From assembly GCF_002192255.1 (NCBI RefSeq), contig NZ_CP021768.1, positions 3,552,001 to 3,616,000 on the forward strand: DNA of 64,000 nt. The letters are read 5' to 3'. This DNA comes from Stenotrophomonas sp. WZN-1. Its GTDB lineage: Bacteria; Pseudomonadota; Gammaproteobacteria; Xanthomonadales; Xanthomonadaceae. Shown in pieces: positions 15,143 to 24,262 of the stretch; the stretch's first letter is position 1; every line of letters begins with the position of its first letter. The notes under the pieces were generated by a model that was not told the DNA's origin, searched no databases, and was given only the letters and a program-made list of their open reading frames with translations. Position numbers and translations under genes: made by a program.

Positions 15143-17817
15143 TGTTTTTCCTCCACGGACGGCGCCGCGCTCGGCGGTGCCGGTGCCAGATAACCCACGA
15201 CCGTGCACAGCAGGCCGTAGGCGATGAACGATGCGATGCCCAGCAGATTGCCCAGGTGCTGGCGATCGACAACAACCAGCTTGGCCAGCACCACGCCCAT
15301 CAGCACGGCACCGACCATCCACAACACACGCTGGCCACGACGCGAACCCCACACCCAGGCGATCACGCCGAGCACGCTCCACAACACGGTCAGGCTGGTC
15401 TGCGCCAGGCTGAAGCGCATCATCGACGCGTTCCACGACAGGCCACCCCACTGGTGCACGCCATGCAGCACCAGGCTGGTCAGCGCGACGAAGGCCGCCA
15501 ATGCCAGCAGCGGCATGCGGATGTTCAGCAGTGCCTGCGGTGCCTGCGGCCGCTGACCGCCATAAAGCCAGCGCGCCAGCAGAAGCAGGCTCAACCACTG
15601 GCCGATCTCGGCCGGATTCAGTATCGGCAGCCACAACAGCGGCGCGGCGTCGCCCGGCAGCAGCTGGCCGAACAGCCAACCGATCGACAGCAGGCCGAAC
15701 AGCACGCATTGCAGTGGCACGCGCACGCTGTCGAAGGCCTGCCCCAGCGGCCAGCGCAGCGCGTTCCAGCGCCACAGCGACAGCGCCGCCATCAGCAGCC
15801 ACGGCAAGGTCACCAGCAGGGTCGTCCAGCCCTGCGCCAGATCGGCTTCGCCACCGCCCCACAGGGCCAGCAGCGAAAGCAGCGACGGCCACAGCAGCCA
15901 CCACAGGAACTGCGCGATGCGGGCCACGGTGTCGCCGCCCTGGCGCAGGCACAGCAGGGTACGCACGCCCAGCACCGCGAACACCGCCCAGGCCAGCGCG
16001 CCGTAGCCGGCGAACGGCTGGTGGTGCGCGTCGCTCTGCATCAGCGCCAGCGGGAAACCCAGCGCAAGCATGGCCAGTGCGGTCACACCCAGCGCACGCG
16101 CCGGCTGGCGACGCTGCACTTCGGCGGCCAGCCAGGCAGTGACCGCAGCCAGCACCAGCAACGCGTCCACTTCGGTGCGATAGGGGAAGAAGCGGGTGAT
16201 CTCATGGACCAGGCCGCCCAGCCACCACAGCAGGCCCCACAGGTAGTACACCAGTGCGACCTCATGACGCGGCCTGCGCTGGTAGCTCCACGCCGACGCG
16301 AAGCCAGCCAGGGCCAGCAACAGCGCGCCAATGGCGGTCGGGTTGATCAGGAAGCGCAGGTCTTCGTGCCAGTGGTCGCCACCGGCGACGAAGGCGAATG
16401 CGGCGCCGATCTGCAGCAACGCGCCGGATACCTGCGGCAGCCAGCGCTTCTGGCGCAGACCCAGCCAGGCCAGGCCGGCACCTTCCAACGCAAACACCGC
16501 ACCGGTGGCGCGCGCCGACAGTGCCAGCGGCACCGCCAGCGTGGCGAAGCCCACCGCAAGCACGGCATGCGACTGCGCCAGCACGGTGTACGACGCACGT
16601 GCGATCAGTGCCCGTGCCAGTACCGCGTAGATCGCGGCCAGGCCCAGCGCACACAGTGCCAGTGTCATCGGCTGCTCATGCAGCATGCCCGCCTGCAGCG
16701 AGAACGCGACCAGCGGCGTGCCGAACACCAGGCTGCCATCGATCAGGTCGCGTCGGCCGGCCGGCTGGCGGCGCGCGTACAGCAACGGTATCAGCAGGTA
16801 GAACACGAAGAACAACACCAGGAACGGCTCGGTGCTGCTGAACTTGTCCGGTGCGTACTGCAGTACGCCCCAGAAGGTGCCGATGCCGAAGGTGAAGGCG
16901 AAGCCCAGCAGGTTCAACGCGCGCCATGGGCGGAACCCGGCGATGGCGAAGATGCCCGCGTTGAGCACGGCGTAATAGCTGAACAGCCCCACGTGGTTGC
17001 CACTGCCGGTGGACAGCCACAGCGGTGCCATGAAGCCGGCCAGGATGCCCAGCACGGCCAGCGTGCGCGAGTTCTGCACCACCGCCAGCACGCACAGCCC
17101 GGCCACCAGTGCAATGGAGCTGACGAAGGCAACGCCCGGGGGAATCAGGTCGAAGCGCTTGAAAGCCGCGAAGATGGTCAGCAGCAGCACGCCGATGGCA
17201 CCACCCTGCAACGCCAGCGCGAACAGGCGCCGGCGCTCGCGCTGGTGCCAACCGAAGGCCAGCAGGCCCAGCGCACCCACGGTGATGCCAGCCAGGCGCA
17301 GTTCGATCGGCAACACCAGCCAGCCCTGGTCGCTGACGTACTTCAGCAGTGCCGCGACACCGGCCAGCAGCACCAGCATGCCGATCTTGACCGGCACGTT
17401 GCCCTCGGTGAACCAGCGCTTGACCGCACCGATGCCGCGCTCGATGACGTTGGGCGGTGCAGGTTCGGAAGGCAGCGGCGGCTGCACCGGCACCGGTGGT
17501 ACCGGCGGTGGCACAGCGGGACGGGGAACAGTCGACTCGGTCGGCGCTGCTTCACGCACCGGGGGCTGCGGGGGTTGCGGCGCGGCAGCGGCGACCGGCC
17601 GCAGGAACGGTGGATCGTCGCTGGCCGCAGGCGTGGCCACAGGCCGTTCAGGCGCGGGCGCGGTGGCGGCCGGCCTGGCGGTGGCAGGCGCGACGGCCAT
17701 CGCGCTTTCCAGTGCAGCGACGCGGCGGCGCAGGCCAGCGATCATCACCAGCGCCACCACCAGCAGCAGCGGGATGGCCAACAGGACCAGTACGACCAGG
17801 GCGATCAGTGCTTCCAT
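15139..17817 (-). CDS. DUF2339 polytopic membrane protein
   Basis: 892-residue inner-membrane protein. One N-terminal helix (about 5-28) is followed by a Pro/Ala-rich soluble linker (about 40-125, for example PRPAVPPPVPPVPVQPPLP) and then more than twenty hydrophobic segments from about 145 to the end. The start of the membrane part, NVPVKIGMLVLLAGVAALLKYVSDQGWL, is the DUF2339 signature. It is translationally coupled to the DUF3999 gene. Function is unknown; a role in envelope or surface-polymer processes is only a guess. The start at 17817 lacks a strong ribosome-binding site. Confidence 0.88.
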   Translation of the reverse strand: MEALIALVVLVLLAIPLLLVVALVMIAGLRRRVAALESAMAVAPATARPAATAPAPERPVATPAASDDPPFLRPVAAAAPQPPQPPVREAAPTESTVPRPAVPPPVPPVPVQPPLPSEPAPPNVIERGIGAVKRWFTEGNVPVKIGMLVLLAGVAALLKYVSDQGWLVLPIELRLAGITVGALGLLAFGWHQRERRRLFALALQGGAIGVLLLTIFAAFKRFDLIPPGVAFVSSIALVAGLCVLAVVQNSRTLAVLGILAGFMAPLWLSTGSGNHVGLFSYYAVLNAGIFAIAGFRPWRALNLLGFAFTFGIGTFWGVLQYAPDKFSSTEPFLVLFFVFYLLIPLLYARRQPAGRRDLIDGSLVFGTPLVAFSLQAGMLHEQPMTLALCALGLAAIYAVLARALIARASYTVLAQSHAVLAVGFATLAVPLALSARATGAVFALEGAGLAWLGLRQKRWLPQVSGALLQIGAAFAFVAGGDHWHEDLRFLINPTAIGALLLALAGFASAWSYQRRPRHEVALVYYLWGLLWWLGGLVHEITRFFPYRTEVDALLVLAAVTAWLAAEVQRRQPARALGVTALAMLALGFPLALMQSDAHHQPFAGYGALAWAVFAVLGVRTLLCLRQGGDTVARIAQFLWWLLWPSLLSLLALWGGGEADLAQGWTTLLVTLPWLLMAALSLWRWNALRWPLGQAFDSVRVPLQCVLFGLLSIGWLFGQLLPGDAAPLLWLPILNPAEIGQWLSLLLLARWLYGGQRPQAPQALLNIRMPLLALAAFVALTSLVLHGVHQWGGLSWNASMMRFSLAQTSLTVLWSVLGVIAWVWGSRRGQRVLWMVGAVLMGVVLAKLVVVDRQHLGNLLGIASFIAYGLLCTVVGYLAPAPPSAAPSVEEKQ

Positions 17818-17896
17818 TGCGTGCTTCCATTGCGTTCCCGCGCCCCAGCGGCAGCGGTCGACCGCCCCATGCTACGACAGGGTGGGTCCCATAAAC

Positions 17897-17925
17897 GACG
17901 AACCCCGGCCAGGCCGGGGTTCGTC
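17897..17925 (-). terminator. intrinsic terminator of gap
   Basis: Hairpin with arms GACGAACCCCGGCC and its complement around one base, 17 bp after the gap stop codon. The T run on the minus strand is interrupted (TCGTCGTTTA). Confidence 0.7.
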
Positions 17926-17942
17926 TGCGATCTGCGCCGGCC

Positions 17943-18950
<1,008 letters not shown>

Positions 18951-19065
18951 TCAAGCTCCTGCGGCCGCGACAGGTGCGGCGGGATGGATAGGGCCCACAA
19001 GTCTAGCAAACCGCCGCTGGCCACCGTGGGCCAGCCGGGACCGCCGGCCGGCCCACGGACAGGAT

Positions 19066-19079
19066 TTGATCCGGATCAA
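19066..19079. promoter_or_regulatory. FNR/Anr-type operator upstream of ompW
   Basis: TTGATCCGGATCAA is a perfect match to the FNR/Anr consensus TTGAT-N4-ATCAA. Its centre is about 67 bp before the ompW start codon, a distance that suits class II activation if transcription starts about 26 bp before the ATG. It is about 125 bp from the gap start on the other side. Confidence 0.75.
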
Positions 19080-19139
19080 AGCGTTAGCGCGGCGTGAGGC
19101 CGAGACTGTCGCCATCCACCCAGCAACGAGAACACCCCC

Positions 19140-19769
19140 ATGCGCAAGACCTCCCCCCTGATCGTGGCCAGCCTGGCCGCCGCCCTGTCCCTCGCCGCCG
19201 CCCCGGCCATGGCCCAGTCCAAGGGCGACTGGACCGTTTCGGCCGGCGTGCACCAGGTGGCACCGAAGTCGAACAACGGCTGGCTGGCCGGCGGCACCCT
19301 GAAGGTCGACGTCGACAACGACGTCAAGCCGACCATCACCGGCGAGTACTTCATCGCTGACAACCTGGGCATCGAAGTGCTGGCCGCGCTGCCGTTCAAG
19401 CACGACATCAACATCAACGGCCTGGGCCGCGTGGGCAGCACCAAGCAGCTGCCGCCGGTGGTGACCCTGCAGTACCACTTCAACAGCAAGGGCAAGGTGT
19501 CGCCGTTCATCGGTGCGGGCGTGAACTACACCACCTTCTTCAGCGAAGACACCACTGGCGCGCTGGCCGGCAGCAAGCTGAAGCTGCAGGATTCGTGGGG
19601 CCTGGCCGCACACGCCGGCGTGGATTTCGCGATCGGCGAGAAGGGTGCCCTGCGCGTGGACATGCGCTGGATCGACATCGACAGCAAGGTGAAGTTGAAC
19701 GGCGAGAAGATCGGCACGGTCAACATCGATCCGCTGGTCTACGGCGCTTCGTACGTCTTCAAGTTCTAA
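19140..19769 (+). CDS. ompW: outer-membrane protein OmpW
   Basis: Small eight-strand outer-membrane beta-barrel of the OmpW family, 209 residues, thought to give a hydrophobic channel. Sec signal MRKTSPLIVASLAAALSLAAAPAMA, then WTVSAGVHQVAPKSNNG, the family motif PTITGEYFIADNLGIEVLAALPFKHDI (about 65-90), LPPVVTLQYHF, VSPFIGAGVNYTTFF, and the C-terminal YGASYVFKF ending in Phe as outer-membrane barrels do. An FNR-type box upstream suggests control by oxygen, as reported for E. coli ompW. A strong terminator lies at 19837. Confidence 0.93.
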   Translation: MRKTSPLIVASLAAALSLAAAPAMAQSKGDWTVSAGVHQVAPKSNNGWLAGGTLKVDVDNDVKPTITGEYFIADNLGIEVLAALPFKHDININGLGRVGSTKQLPPVVTLQYHFNSKGKVSPFIGAGVNYTTFFSEDTTGALAGSKLKLQDSWGLAAHAGVDFAIGEKGALRVDMRWIDIDSKVKLNGEKIGTVNIDPLVYGASYVFKF

Positions 19770-19783
19770 GCGGAGTGTTGAAC

Positions 19784-19802
19784 GCGGGGGCCTCGCCCCC
19801 GC
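19784..19802 (+). terminator. GC hairpin after ompW
   Basis: Hairpin GCGGGGGC-CTC-GCCCCCGC, 14 bp after the ompW stop codon. It has no T run; the true terminator is probably the next hairpin. Confidence 0.5.
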
Positions 19803-19836
19803 TCCCCTGCTACACGCAAAACCCTCGCAGCATGTT

Positions 19837-19863
19837 GCCCCGGTGATTGCCGGGGCTTTTTTT
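19837..19863 (+). terminator. intrinsic terminator of ompW
   Basis: Stem GCCCCGG/CCGGGGC with a 6-base loop, followed by seven T residues. Confidence 0.8.
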
Positions 19864-19892
19864 GTGCCTGGGACTGAAGCGGTTCCGGAGCT

Positions 19893-20000
19893 GGGGCAAG
19901 GCGGGGAGCGGAGCCGGGACACGCCGTAAACCCATCCCTGGGGGCTCGATGGCGCCATCCATGGCGCCAACGGTCCCGGCTCCGCTCCCCGCCTTGCCCC
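19893..20000 (+). repeat. cloverleaf inverted-repeat element, copy C
   Basis: 108-bp element with outer arms of about 27 bp and no mismatch (first word GGGGCAAGGCGGGGAGCGG). The core begins ACGCCGTAAACCC as in copy A. Hairpin 1 is CCCATCCCTGGG (one A replaced by C in the apex); hairpin 2 is TGGCGCCATCCATGGCGCCA. The outer stem differs from that of copies A and B, yet its two arms match each other. Forms a convergent pair with copy D, 161 bp away. Confidence 0.85.
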
Positions 20001-20161
20001 TTCCCATCACCGCGTGCGTACCAGCTCAAGCAAAGGCAAGGGCAGAGCCTGTACATCCGAGGCGTAATGATTGCCTGCAATTGCAGAAGGCGGATTTTGA
20101 TCCTGCATTTGTTCTTGATGTTGCCTTTGACGTTTGCATCCGCCTCCGCGGCCATGTTGGA

Positions 20162-20277
20162 TGGGGGCTGCAGGGGCAGGCGCTGCGGGACCGTCTGCGG
20201 CATGGATGCCGCGGCCGAGCTTACAGGGACGTACTTGCAGCGTGTCCCGCAGCGCCTGCCCCTGCAGCCAGCCCCCA
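20162..20277 (-). repeat. cloverleaf inverted-repeat element, copy D
   Basis: 116-bp element, core in minus reading ACGCTGCAAGTACGTCCCTG and on, like copy B. Hairpin 2 reads CCGCGGCATCCATGCCGCAG with one non-pairing position. Outer arms are complementary over 25 bp from GCTGCAGGGGCAGGCGC, with a 4-base GCTG insertion in one arm. It ends 52 bp before the start codon of the S1/P1 nuclease gene, so it may be in the 5' untranslated region. Confidence 0.82.
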
Positions 20278-20329
20278 GCAGACAGGAACGCGCCGCTCTT
20301 CAATCCACCTACCCCGCTAGAATGGGCGC

Positions 20330-21148
20330 ATGAAAGCCCTGCAATCCCTCTCCCTCGCCGCCGCCCTGGCGCCGGCCCTGCTGTCCGTCTCCGCCCCCGC
20401 CTATGCCTGGGGCGCGCAAGGCCACCGCCTGGTCGCCGAAGTCGCCGACGCCCGCCTCACCCCCACCGCCCGTGCCGAAGTGGACCGCCTGCTGGCCACC
20501 GAACCGGACGCCACTCTGGCCAGCATCGCGCCATGGGCCGACCAGCTGCGTGCCAAGGACCCGGGCCTGGGCCGTCGCTCGGCCGGCTGGCACTACGTCA
20601 ACATCGCCGAAGACAACTGCCATTACGAAGCACCGAAGCACTGCAGGAACGGCAACTGCATCGTCGAGGCACTGAAAGCACAGAGCGCCATCCTTGGCGA
20701 CCGCAGCCTGACTGACGGCGAGCGCCTGCAGGCACTGAAGTTCGTCGTGCACCTGGTGGGCGACATCCACCAGCCGATGCACGCCGGCTACGCCCACGAC
20801 AAGGGCGGCAACGATTTCCAGCTGCAGTTCGGCAACCGCGGCACCAACCTGCATTCGCTGTGGGACAGCGGCATGCTCAACACCCGCAAGCTGGACGATG
20901 CCGGCTACCTGCCGGTGCTGCAGAGCCAGCGCGCGCCGAAGCTGGCGCGCCAGGCCAACCCGCAACGCGACCCGCAGACGTGGGCCGAGGCCAGCTGCCG
21001 CATCTCCATGCAGGCTGGCGTTTATCCGGCGTCGCGTAAAATCGGTGACGAATACACCGAGCGCTACCGGCCGCTGGCCGAGGCGCAGCTGCGACTGGCC
21101 GGTGAAAACCTGGCGCAGTTGCTGAACCGCGTGCTCGGCACGCGCTGA
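20330..21148 (+). CDS. secreted S1/P1-type nuclease
   Basis: Zinc-dependent nuclease of the S1/P1 family cutting single-stranded nucleic acid, secreted by Sec; 272 residues. The signal ends ...APAYA and maturation would put Trp at residue 1 of the product (WGAQGHRLVAEVAD), which the family needs for zinc binding. Other ligands: Asp in IAPWADQLR, HYVNI (about 86), HLVGDIHQPMHAGYAHDKGGNDFQ (about 140-162) and NLHSLWDSGM (about 174). All expected zinc ligands are present. The next gene follows 11 bp on, so the two are probably co-transcribed, although their functions do not obviously connect. Element D abuts its 5' side. Confidence 0.93.
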   Translation: MKALQSLSLAAALAPALLSVSAPAYAWGAQGHRLVAEVADARLTPTARAEVDRLLATEPDATLASIAPWADQLRAKDPGLGRRSAGWHYVNIAEDNCHYEAPKHCRNGNCIVEALKAQSAILGDRSLTDGERLQALKFVVHLVGDIHQPMHAGYAHDKGGNDFQLQFGNRGTNLHSLWDSGMLNTRKLDDAGYLPVLQSQRAPKLARQANPQRDPQTWAEASCRISMQAGVYPASRKIGDEYTERYRPLAEAQLRLAGENLAQLLNRVLGTR

Positions 21149-21159
21149 GGAGGGTTCCG

Positions 21160-21960
21160 ATGTCGGTCCAGGTGAAGTCGTTCTTCCACCGTGACAGCAA
21201 TACCTTCAGCTACCTGGTCAGCGACCCGGCCAGCGGCGAGGCGGCGCTGATCGACCCGGTCCTGGACTACGACCCGGATACCGACGCCAGCAGTGAAGCG
21301 CCGCTGCATGCCGCGTTGCAGGCCATCGAACAACAAGGCCTGCAGCTGCGCTGGTTGCTGGAAACCCACGCCCACGCCGACCATGTGTCAGCCGGGCGCC
21401 GGCTCAAGCAGCGCTTTCCGCAGGCCACGCTGGCCATCGGTGAAGGCATCCGCGCGGTGCAGGCGACCTTCGCACCACGCTATGGCCTGCAGCTTCCAGC
21501 TGCGGATGAGATCTTCGACCATCTGTTCAGCGATGGCGAAACCTTTGCCGTTGGCGAACTGCTTGGACAGGTGATCGCCGTGCCCGGCCACACCAGCGAC
21601 AGCATCGCCTACCTGATCGGCGATGCGCTGTTCACCGGCGACTCGCTGTTCATGCCCGACGGCGGCACTGCCCGCTGCGACTTCCCGGGCGGTGATGCCG
21701 CACAACTGTACCGTTCGATCCAGCGCCTGCTGGCCCTGCCCGATGCCACCCGCGTGTTCATCTGCCACGACTACGGCCCGGGCGGCCGTGATTTCGCCAA
21801 CGAAACCACCATCGGCGAACAGCGCGCGCACAACATCCACGTGCATGACGGCGTGGCCGAGGCGGAGTTCGTCAGCGTGCGCGAGGCACGCGATGCCACA
21901 CTGGCCGAACCGGTGCTGATGCAGCCCGCGGTGAAGGCCAATATCCAGGGCGGGGCCTGA
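21160..21960 (+). CDS. MBL-fold hydrolase, ETHE1/BLH persulfide-dioxygenase-like
   Basis: Metallo-beta-lactamase-fold protein of 266 residues with a strong GAGGAGGG ribosome-binding site. Metal motif ETHAHADHVSAGRRLKQRF (about 67), then VPGHTSDSIAYLIGDALFTGDSLF (about 143-165), the ETHE1-like GGTARCDFPGGDA and VFICHDYGPGG. In ETHE1/BLH enzymes a mononuclear iron oxidises glutathione persulfide to sulfite. The substrate-loop word is CDFPGG where many relatives have DFPGG, so it fits that group. Glyoxalase II is less likely. It sits downstream of the S1/P1 nuclease. No sulfur regulator is adjacent; cysB/cysK are 15 kb away. Confidence 0.85.
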   Translation: MSVQVKSFFHRDSNTFSYLVSDPASGEAALIDPVLDYDPDTDASSEAPLHAALQAIEQQGLQLRWLLETHAHADHVSAGRRLKQRFPQATLAIGEGIRAVQATFAPRYGLQLPAADEIFDHLFSDGETFAVGELLGQVIAVPGHTSDSIAYLIGDALFTGDSLFMPDGGTARCDFPGGDAAQLYRSIQRLLALPDATRVFICHDYGPGGRDFANETTIGEQRAHNIHVHDGVAEAEFVSVREARDATLAEPVLMQPAVKANIQGGA

Positions 21961-22022
21961 TACGCACCGGTGCGCTCGGGTAGGGCCCGGCGCTATCGGT
22001 TTCCATCACGGACCACGGGCGC

Positions 22023-22586
22023 TCATTTTCCCTGCGTCCGCACTACATGCTGCCCCTTCACGATCTCGAAGGTGAAGGCGTACTGCAGGGTGACCGCCAC
22101 CGGCTCGACCCGTTCGGCGCCGCGACAGTCGCCGCGGTCGGCAGGCACCTTGCCAGCCGCGAAATGGCAGACCGCTGCGGACGAGTACTTCCACATCGCC
22201 ACGGCGTCCTGGGCAGCCTGCAGCAGGGGCGCATTCTCGCGTGCAGCCCCTGCGGCGCAGTCCTGCCGATCGGTCAGCGGCATGCTGCGTTCGACGCTGC
22301 CCTGCGCATCCACTACCACCTGCAGGCAGATGGTGGTCGGCGCCAGTTCCGCGCGCGGATCACGATCGCCGACCTCCGGGTCCGGTGCCGCGTAGAGCTG
22401 CGGCATCCGGTAGCCCTCGGTCGCACCCAGCGAATACACCTGCAGCTGCCCACTGCCGCCGCCCGCCTGCGGCTGCAGGCGCTGGTGGCCGACATTCTCG
22501 CTGCGGGTATCCACCGTGGTCAGCCGCTCCTGGCTCGCGCATCCGGCCAACAGCGCCGCGGTCATCAGCAGCGGCGCGCACTTCAC
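22023..22586 (-). CDS. small lipoprotein of the BlaI/M56 operon
   Basis: 187-residue lipoprotein with lipobox AALLAGCASQ (Cys16). It starts at a GTG at 22586 that overlaps the M56 stop codon (GTGA), so it is translationally coupled. The middle, TTICLQVVVDAQGSVERSMPLTDRQDCAAGAARENAPLLQAAQDAVAMWKYSSAAVC, resembles the TonB C-terminal fold (VxVDAxG...AxxAxxxWxY), with four cysteines. It may be a degenerate TonB-C domain that acts in the periplasm. No function assigned. Confidence 0.75.
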   Translation of the reverse strand: MKCAPLLMTAALLAGCASQERLTTVDTRSENVGHQRLQPQAGGGSGQLQVYSLGATEGYRMPQLYAAPDPEVGDRDPRAELAPTTICLQVVVDAQGSVERSMPLTDRQDCAAGAARENAPLLQAAQDAVAMWKYSSAAVCHFAAGKVPADRGDCRGAERVEPVAVTLQYAFTFEIVKGQHVVRTQGK

Positions 22587-23785
22587 TTCGCGTCCTCGGT
22601 ATCGTCCATGGCAAAGGTGATCGGAATCTTCACTGCGCCTGCCACCGGCTTGCCGTTCTTCATTGCCGGACGATAGGTCCAGCTGCGCGCTGCAGCGATC
22701 GACACCGCGTCGAACACGCCCGGATTGGTGGCACTGAGCACCTGGACATCAGTGGGACGCCCCTGCGCATCCACTTCCACGCGCAGGTTCACCACGCCTA
22801 CCTGGCGCTGCTCGATCGCAGACTTCGGGTAGGACGGCGGTGGCATCTTGTCGACCTGTATCTCCCGATCCATGACCGCCGCTGCCGGGCTGCCGGCCAT
22901 CGTAGTGCCCTGGCTGGCCCACGCCACCGCGCCCATTCCCAGGCACAGGCCGACCACCAGCACCTGACCCGACACCCACGGCAATGCCTTCCGCTTGGAC
23001 TGCTTCAACATGGCGATACGCTCCTTCAACACGGGTTGGCTGCGCCAATGGCAGACCGCGGGCGCAACCGGGTGGACCAGCTGCGCCTTCAGCAGCGTGC
23101 CGGCATAAAGGCCACGCAGCGCAGGCTGCGGGGCGATGGTACGGGCATCGCAGGCCAGCTCCTGGTCGCGCAGGAAGCGGCCCGCAGCCCACGACAGAAG
23201 CGGGTGGAACCAGAACACCGCGCGCACCAGCAGCAGTGCACCGTTGGCCCAGTGATCGCCATTGCGCCGGTGGCTGCGCTCGTGCTGCAGGATCAGGCTC
23301 TGTTCCTGTGCACTGAACTGCTGGTCGAAGTCGGGGCCAACCACGATGCGGGGGCGCCACAGACCGACCAGTGCGGGCAAGCCGGGATCGCCACTGGCCT
23401 GCCAGCTGCCATCGGAGCGCGGCCTCAGTGGCCCCATGTTGCGTTCAAAGCGACGCTGCGCGCGCAGGTCGCGCAGAAGGCAGATGCCCATGCCCAACGC
23501 CCAGGCCATCAGCAACAACCACGCCCCAGGCAACGACCGCGCAGCCACACCGTCGGCAGCCCCCGGCACCACTTTCAACGGCAACGTCGGCACATGCTGC
23601 AACAGCGCAACCTGTGGCAGCGGCAGCAGCAGGGCCACCAGCAGCAGCGGCAGCAGCCACCAGCTGCGGTAGGCCAGCCCGGCCCCCCCCAACCGCACCA
23701 GCAGCGGTCGCAGCACCGCCAGCAGGACCACGCCCACTGCCAGCCACAGGCTGGCCTGCCACAGTCCGTCGAGCAGCTCAGTCAT
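22583..23785 (-). CDS. BlaR1-like M56 metallopeptidase with TonB C-terminal domain
   Basis: 400-residue inner-membrane protein. Four hydrophobic segments (about 10-28, 40-58, 85-105, 285-305) surround an M56 peptidase domain with the zinc motif ILQHERSHRRNGDHWAN (about 167-183) and the later E in DQELACDARTI. The periplasmic C-terminus is not a penicillin-binding sensor as in BlaR1/MecR1. It is a TonB-type domain: PPPSYPKSAIEQRQVGVVNLRVEVDAQGRPTDVQVL...AARSWTYRPAMKNGKPV. The partner BlaI-type repressor overlaps by 8 bp upstream. In such pairs the peptidase triggers repressor cleavage; the ligand here is unknown. The lack of a beta-lactam domain argues against beta-lactam sensing. Confidence 0.88.
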   Translation of the reverse strand: MTELLDGLWQASLWLAVGVVLLAVLRPLLVRLGGAGLAYRSWWLLPLLLVALLLPLPQVALLQHVPTLPLKVVPGAADGVAARSLPGAWLLLMAWALGMGICLLRDLRAQRRFERNMGPLRPRSDGSWQASGDPGLPALVGLWRPRIVVGPDFDQQFSAQEQSLILQHERSHRRNGDHWANGALLLVRAVFWFHPLLSWAAGRFLRDQELACDARTIAPQPALRGLYAGTLLKAQLVHPVAPAVCHWRSQPVLKERIAMLKQSKRKALPWVSGQVLVVGLCLGMGAVAWASQGTTMAGSPAAAVMDREIQVDKMPPPSYPKSAIEQRQVGVVNLRVEVDAQGRPTDVQVLSATNPGVFDAVSIAAARSWTYRPAMKNGKPVAGAVKIPITFAMDDTEDAK

Positions 23786-24143
23786 GGTCCAGCTCCTGGA
23801 TCAGCTTCTTCAGTTCGGCGATGTCCTGCGCACTCAGCTGGCCCCGTTCGCTGAAGTGCGCGACCAGCGGCGCCACACGCCCTTCGAAGACACGCCCGAT
23901 GAAGTCCTGGCTCTGCGCCTCCACCCACGCCTGTCGCTGCAGCAGCGGCCGGTACAGGTAACGCCGTCCATCGCGCTCGGCGGCGATCGCGCCCTTGGTC
24001 AGCAGGCGGTTGAGCAGGGTCTTGATGGTCGGCTCGGCCCAGTCGCGATGGGCCAGCGCGGCCACCACGTCATCGGCGCTGCGCGGTGCCTGCTGCCACA
24101 GCACTTCCATCACAACGGCTTCGGCTTCGCTGATCGGGGTCAT
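23778..24143 (-). CDS. BlaI/MecI-family transcriptional repressor
   Basis: Winged-helix repressor of 121 residues. Begins MTPISEAEAVVMEVLWQQAPRSADDVVAAL, with the recognition region PTIKTLLNRLLTKGAIAAERDGRRYLYRPL (about 38-67) and a C-terminal dimerisation helix pair to residue 121. First gene of a three-gene operon with the M56 peptidase and the lipoprotein; all three overlap. Two dyads upstream are the likely operators for autorepression. Confidence 0.92.
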   Translation of the reverse strand: MTPISEAEAVVMEVLWQQAPRSADDVVAALAHRDWAEPTIKTLLNRLLTKGAIAAERDGRRYLYRPLLQRQAWVEAQSQDFIGRVFEGRVAPLVAHFSERGQLSAQDIAELKKLIQELDHD

Positions 24144-24150
24144 GGTTTAC

Positions 24151-24185
24151 ATCCGTAATCGACGGATTGATTACGCGCGTAATCA
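24151..24185. promoter_or_regulatory. tandem operator-like dyads upstream of the BlaI-type repressor
   Basis: Two dyads lie just before the repressor start codon: ATCCGT-AATCG-ACGGAT (24151-24167) and the perfect 18-bp palindrome TGATTACGCGCGTAATCA (24168-24185). They share GTAATC and GATTA words. Placement at the operon start fits autoregulation by the BlaI-type protein. The consensus differs from the classical staphylococcal TACA/TGTA site. Confidence 0.65.
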
Positions 24186-24262
24186 GACCTCATGTCAAGC
24201 CCCTCGACTCCGGGTTCATCCCGGCTGCGCCAGCATGGTTTCCCCCTGCCCCAGGGCCCCGG

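Larger units (their letters stand above)
19770..20329. other. 560-bp intergenic region holding elements C and D
   Basis: No gene supported. It contains the ompW terminator, copies C and D, and a 161-bp spacer with the purine-rich word CAAGCAAAGGCAAGGGC (about 20027), similar in kind to words flanking copies A, B and E. The promoter of the nuclease gene is probably within the spacer or in element D. Confidence 0.7.

Noticed and set aside
13454..15193. Long rightward frame of 579 codons across elements A/B and the DUF3999 gene.
   Set aside because: Runs antisense to a gene with clear family motifs and signal peptide; composition is Arg/Gln/His-rich shadow sequence.
24121..24185. Palindrome at 24168 as a phage attachment site.
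   Set aside because: No integrase or direct duplicate nearby; position before the BlaI-type gene makes an operator more likely.
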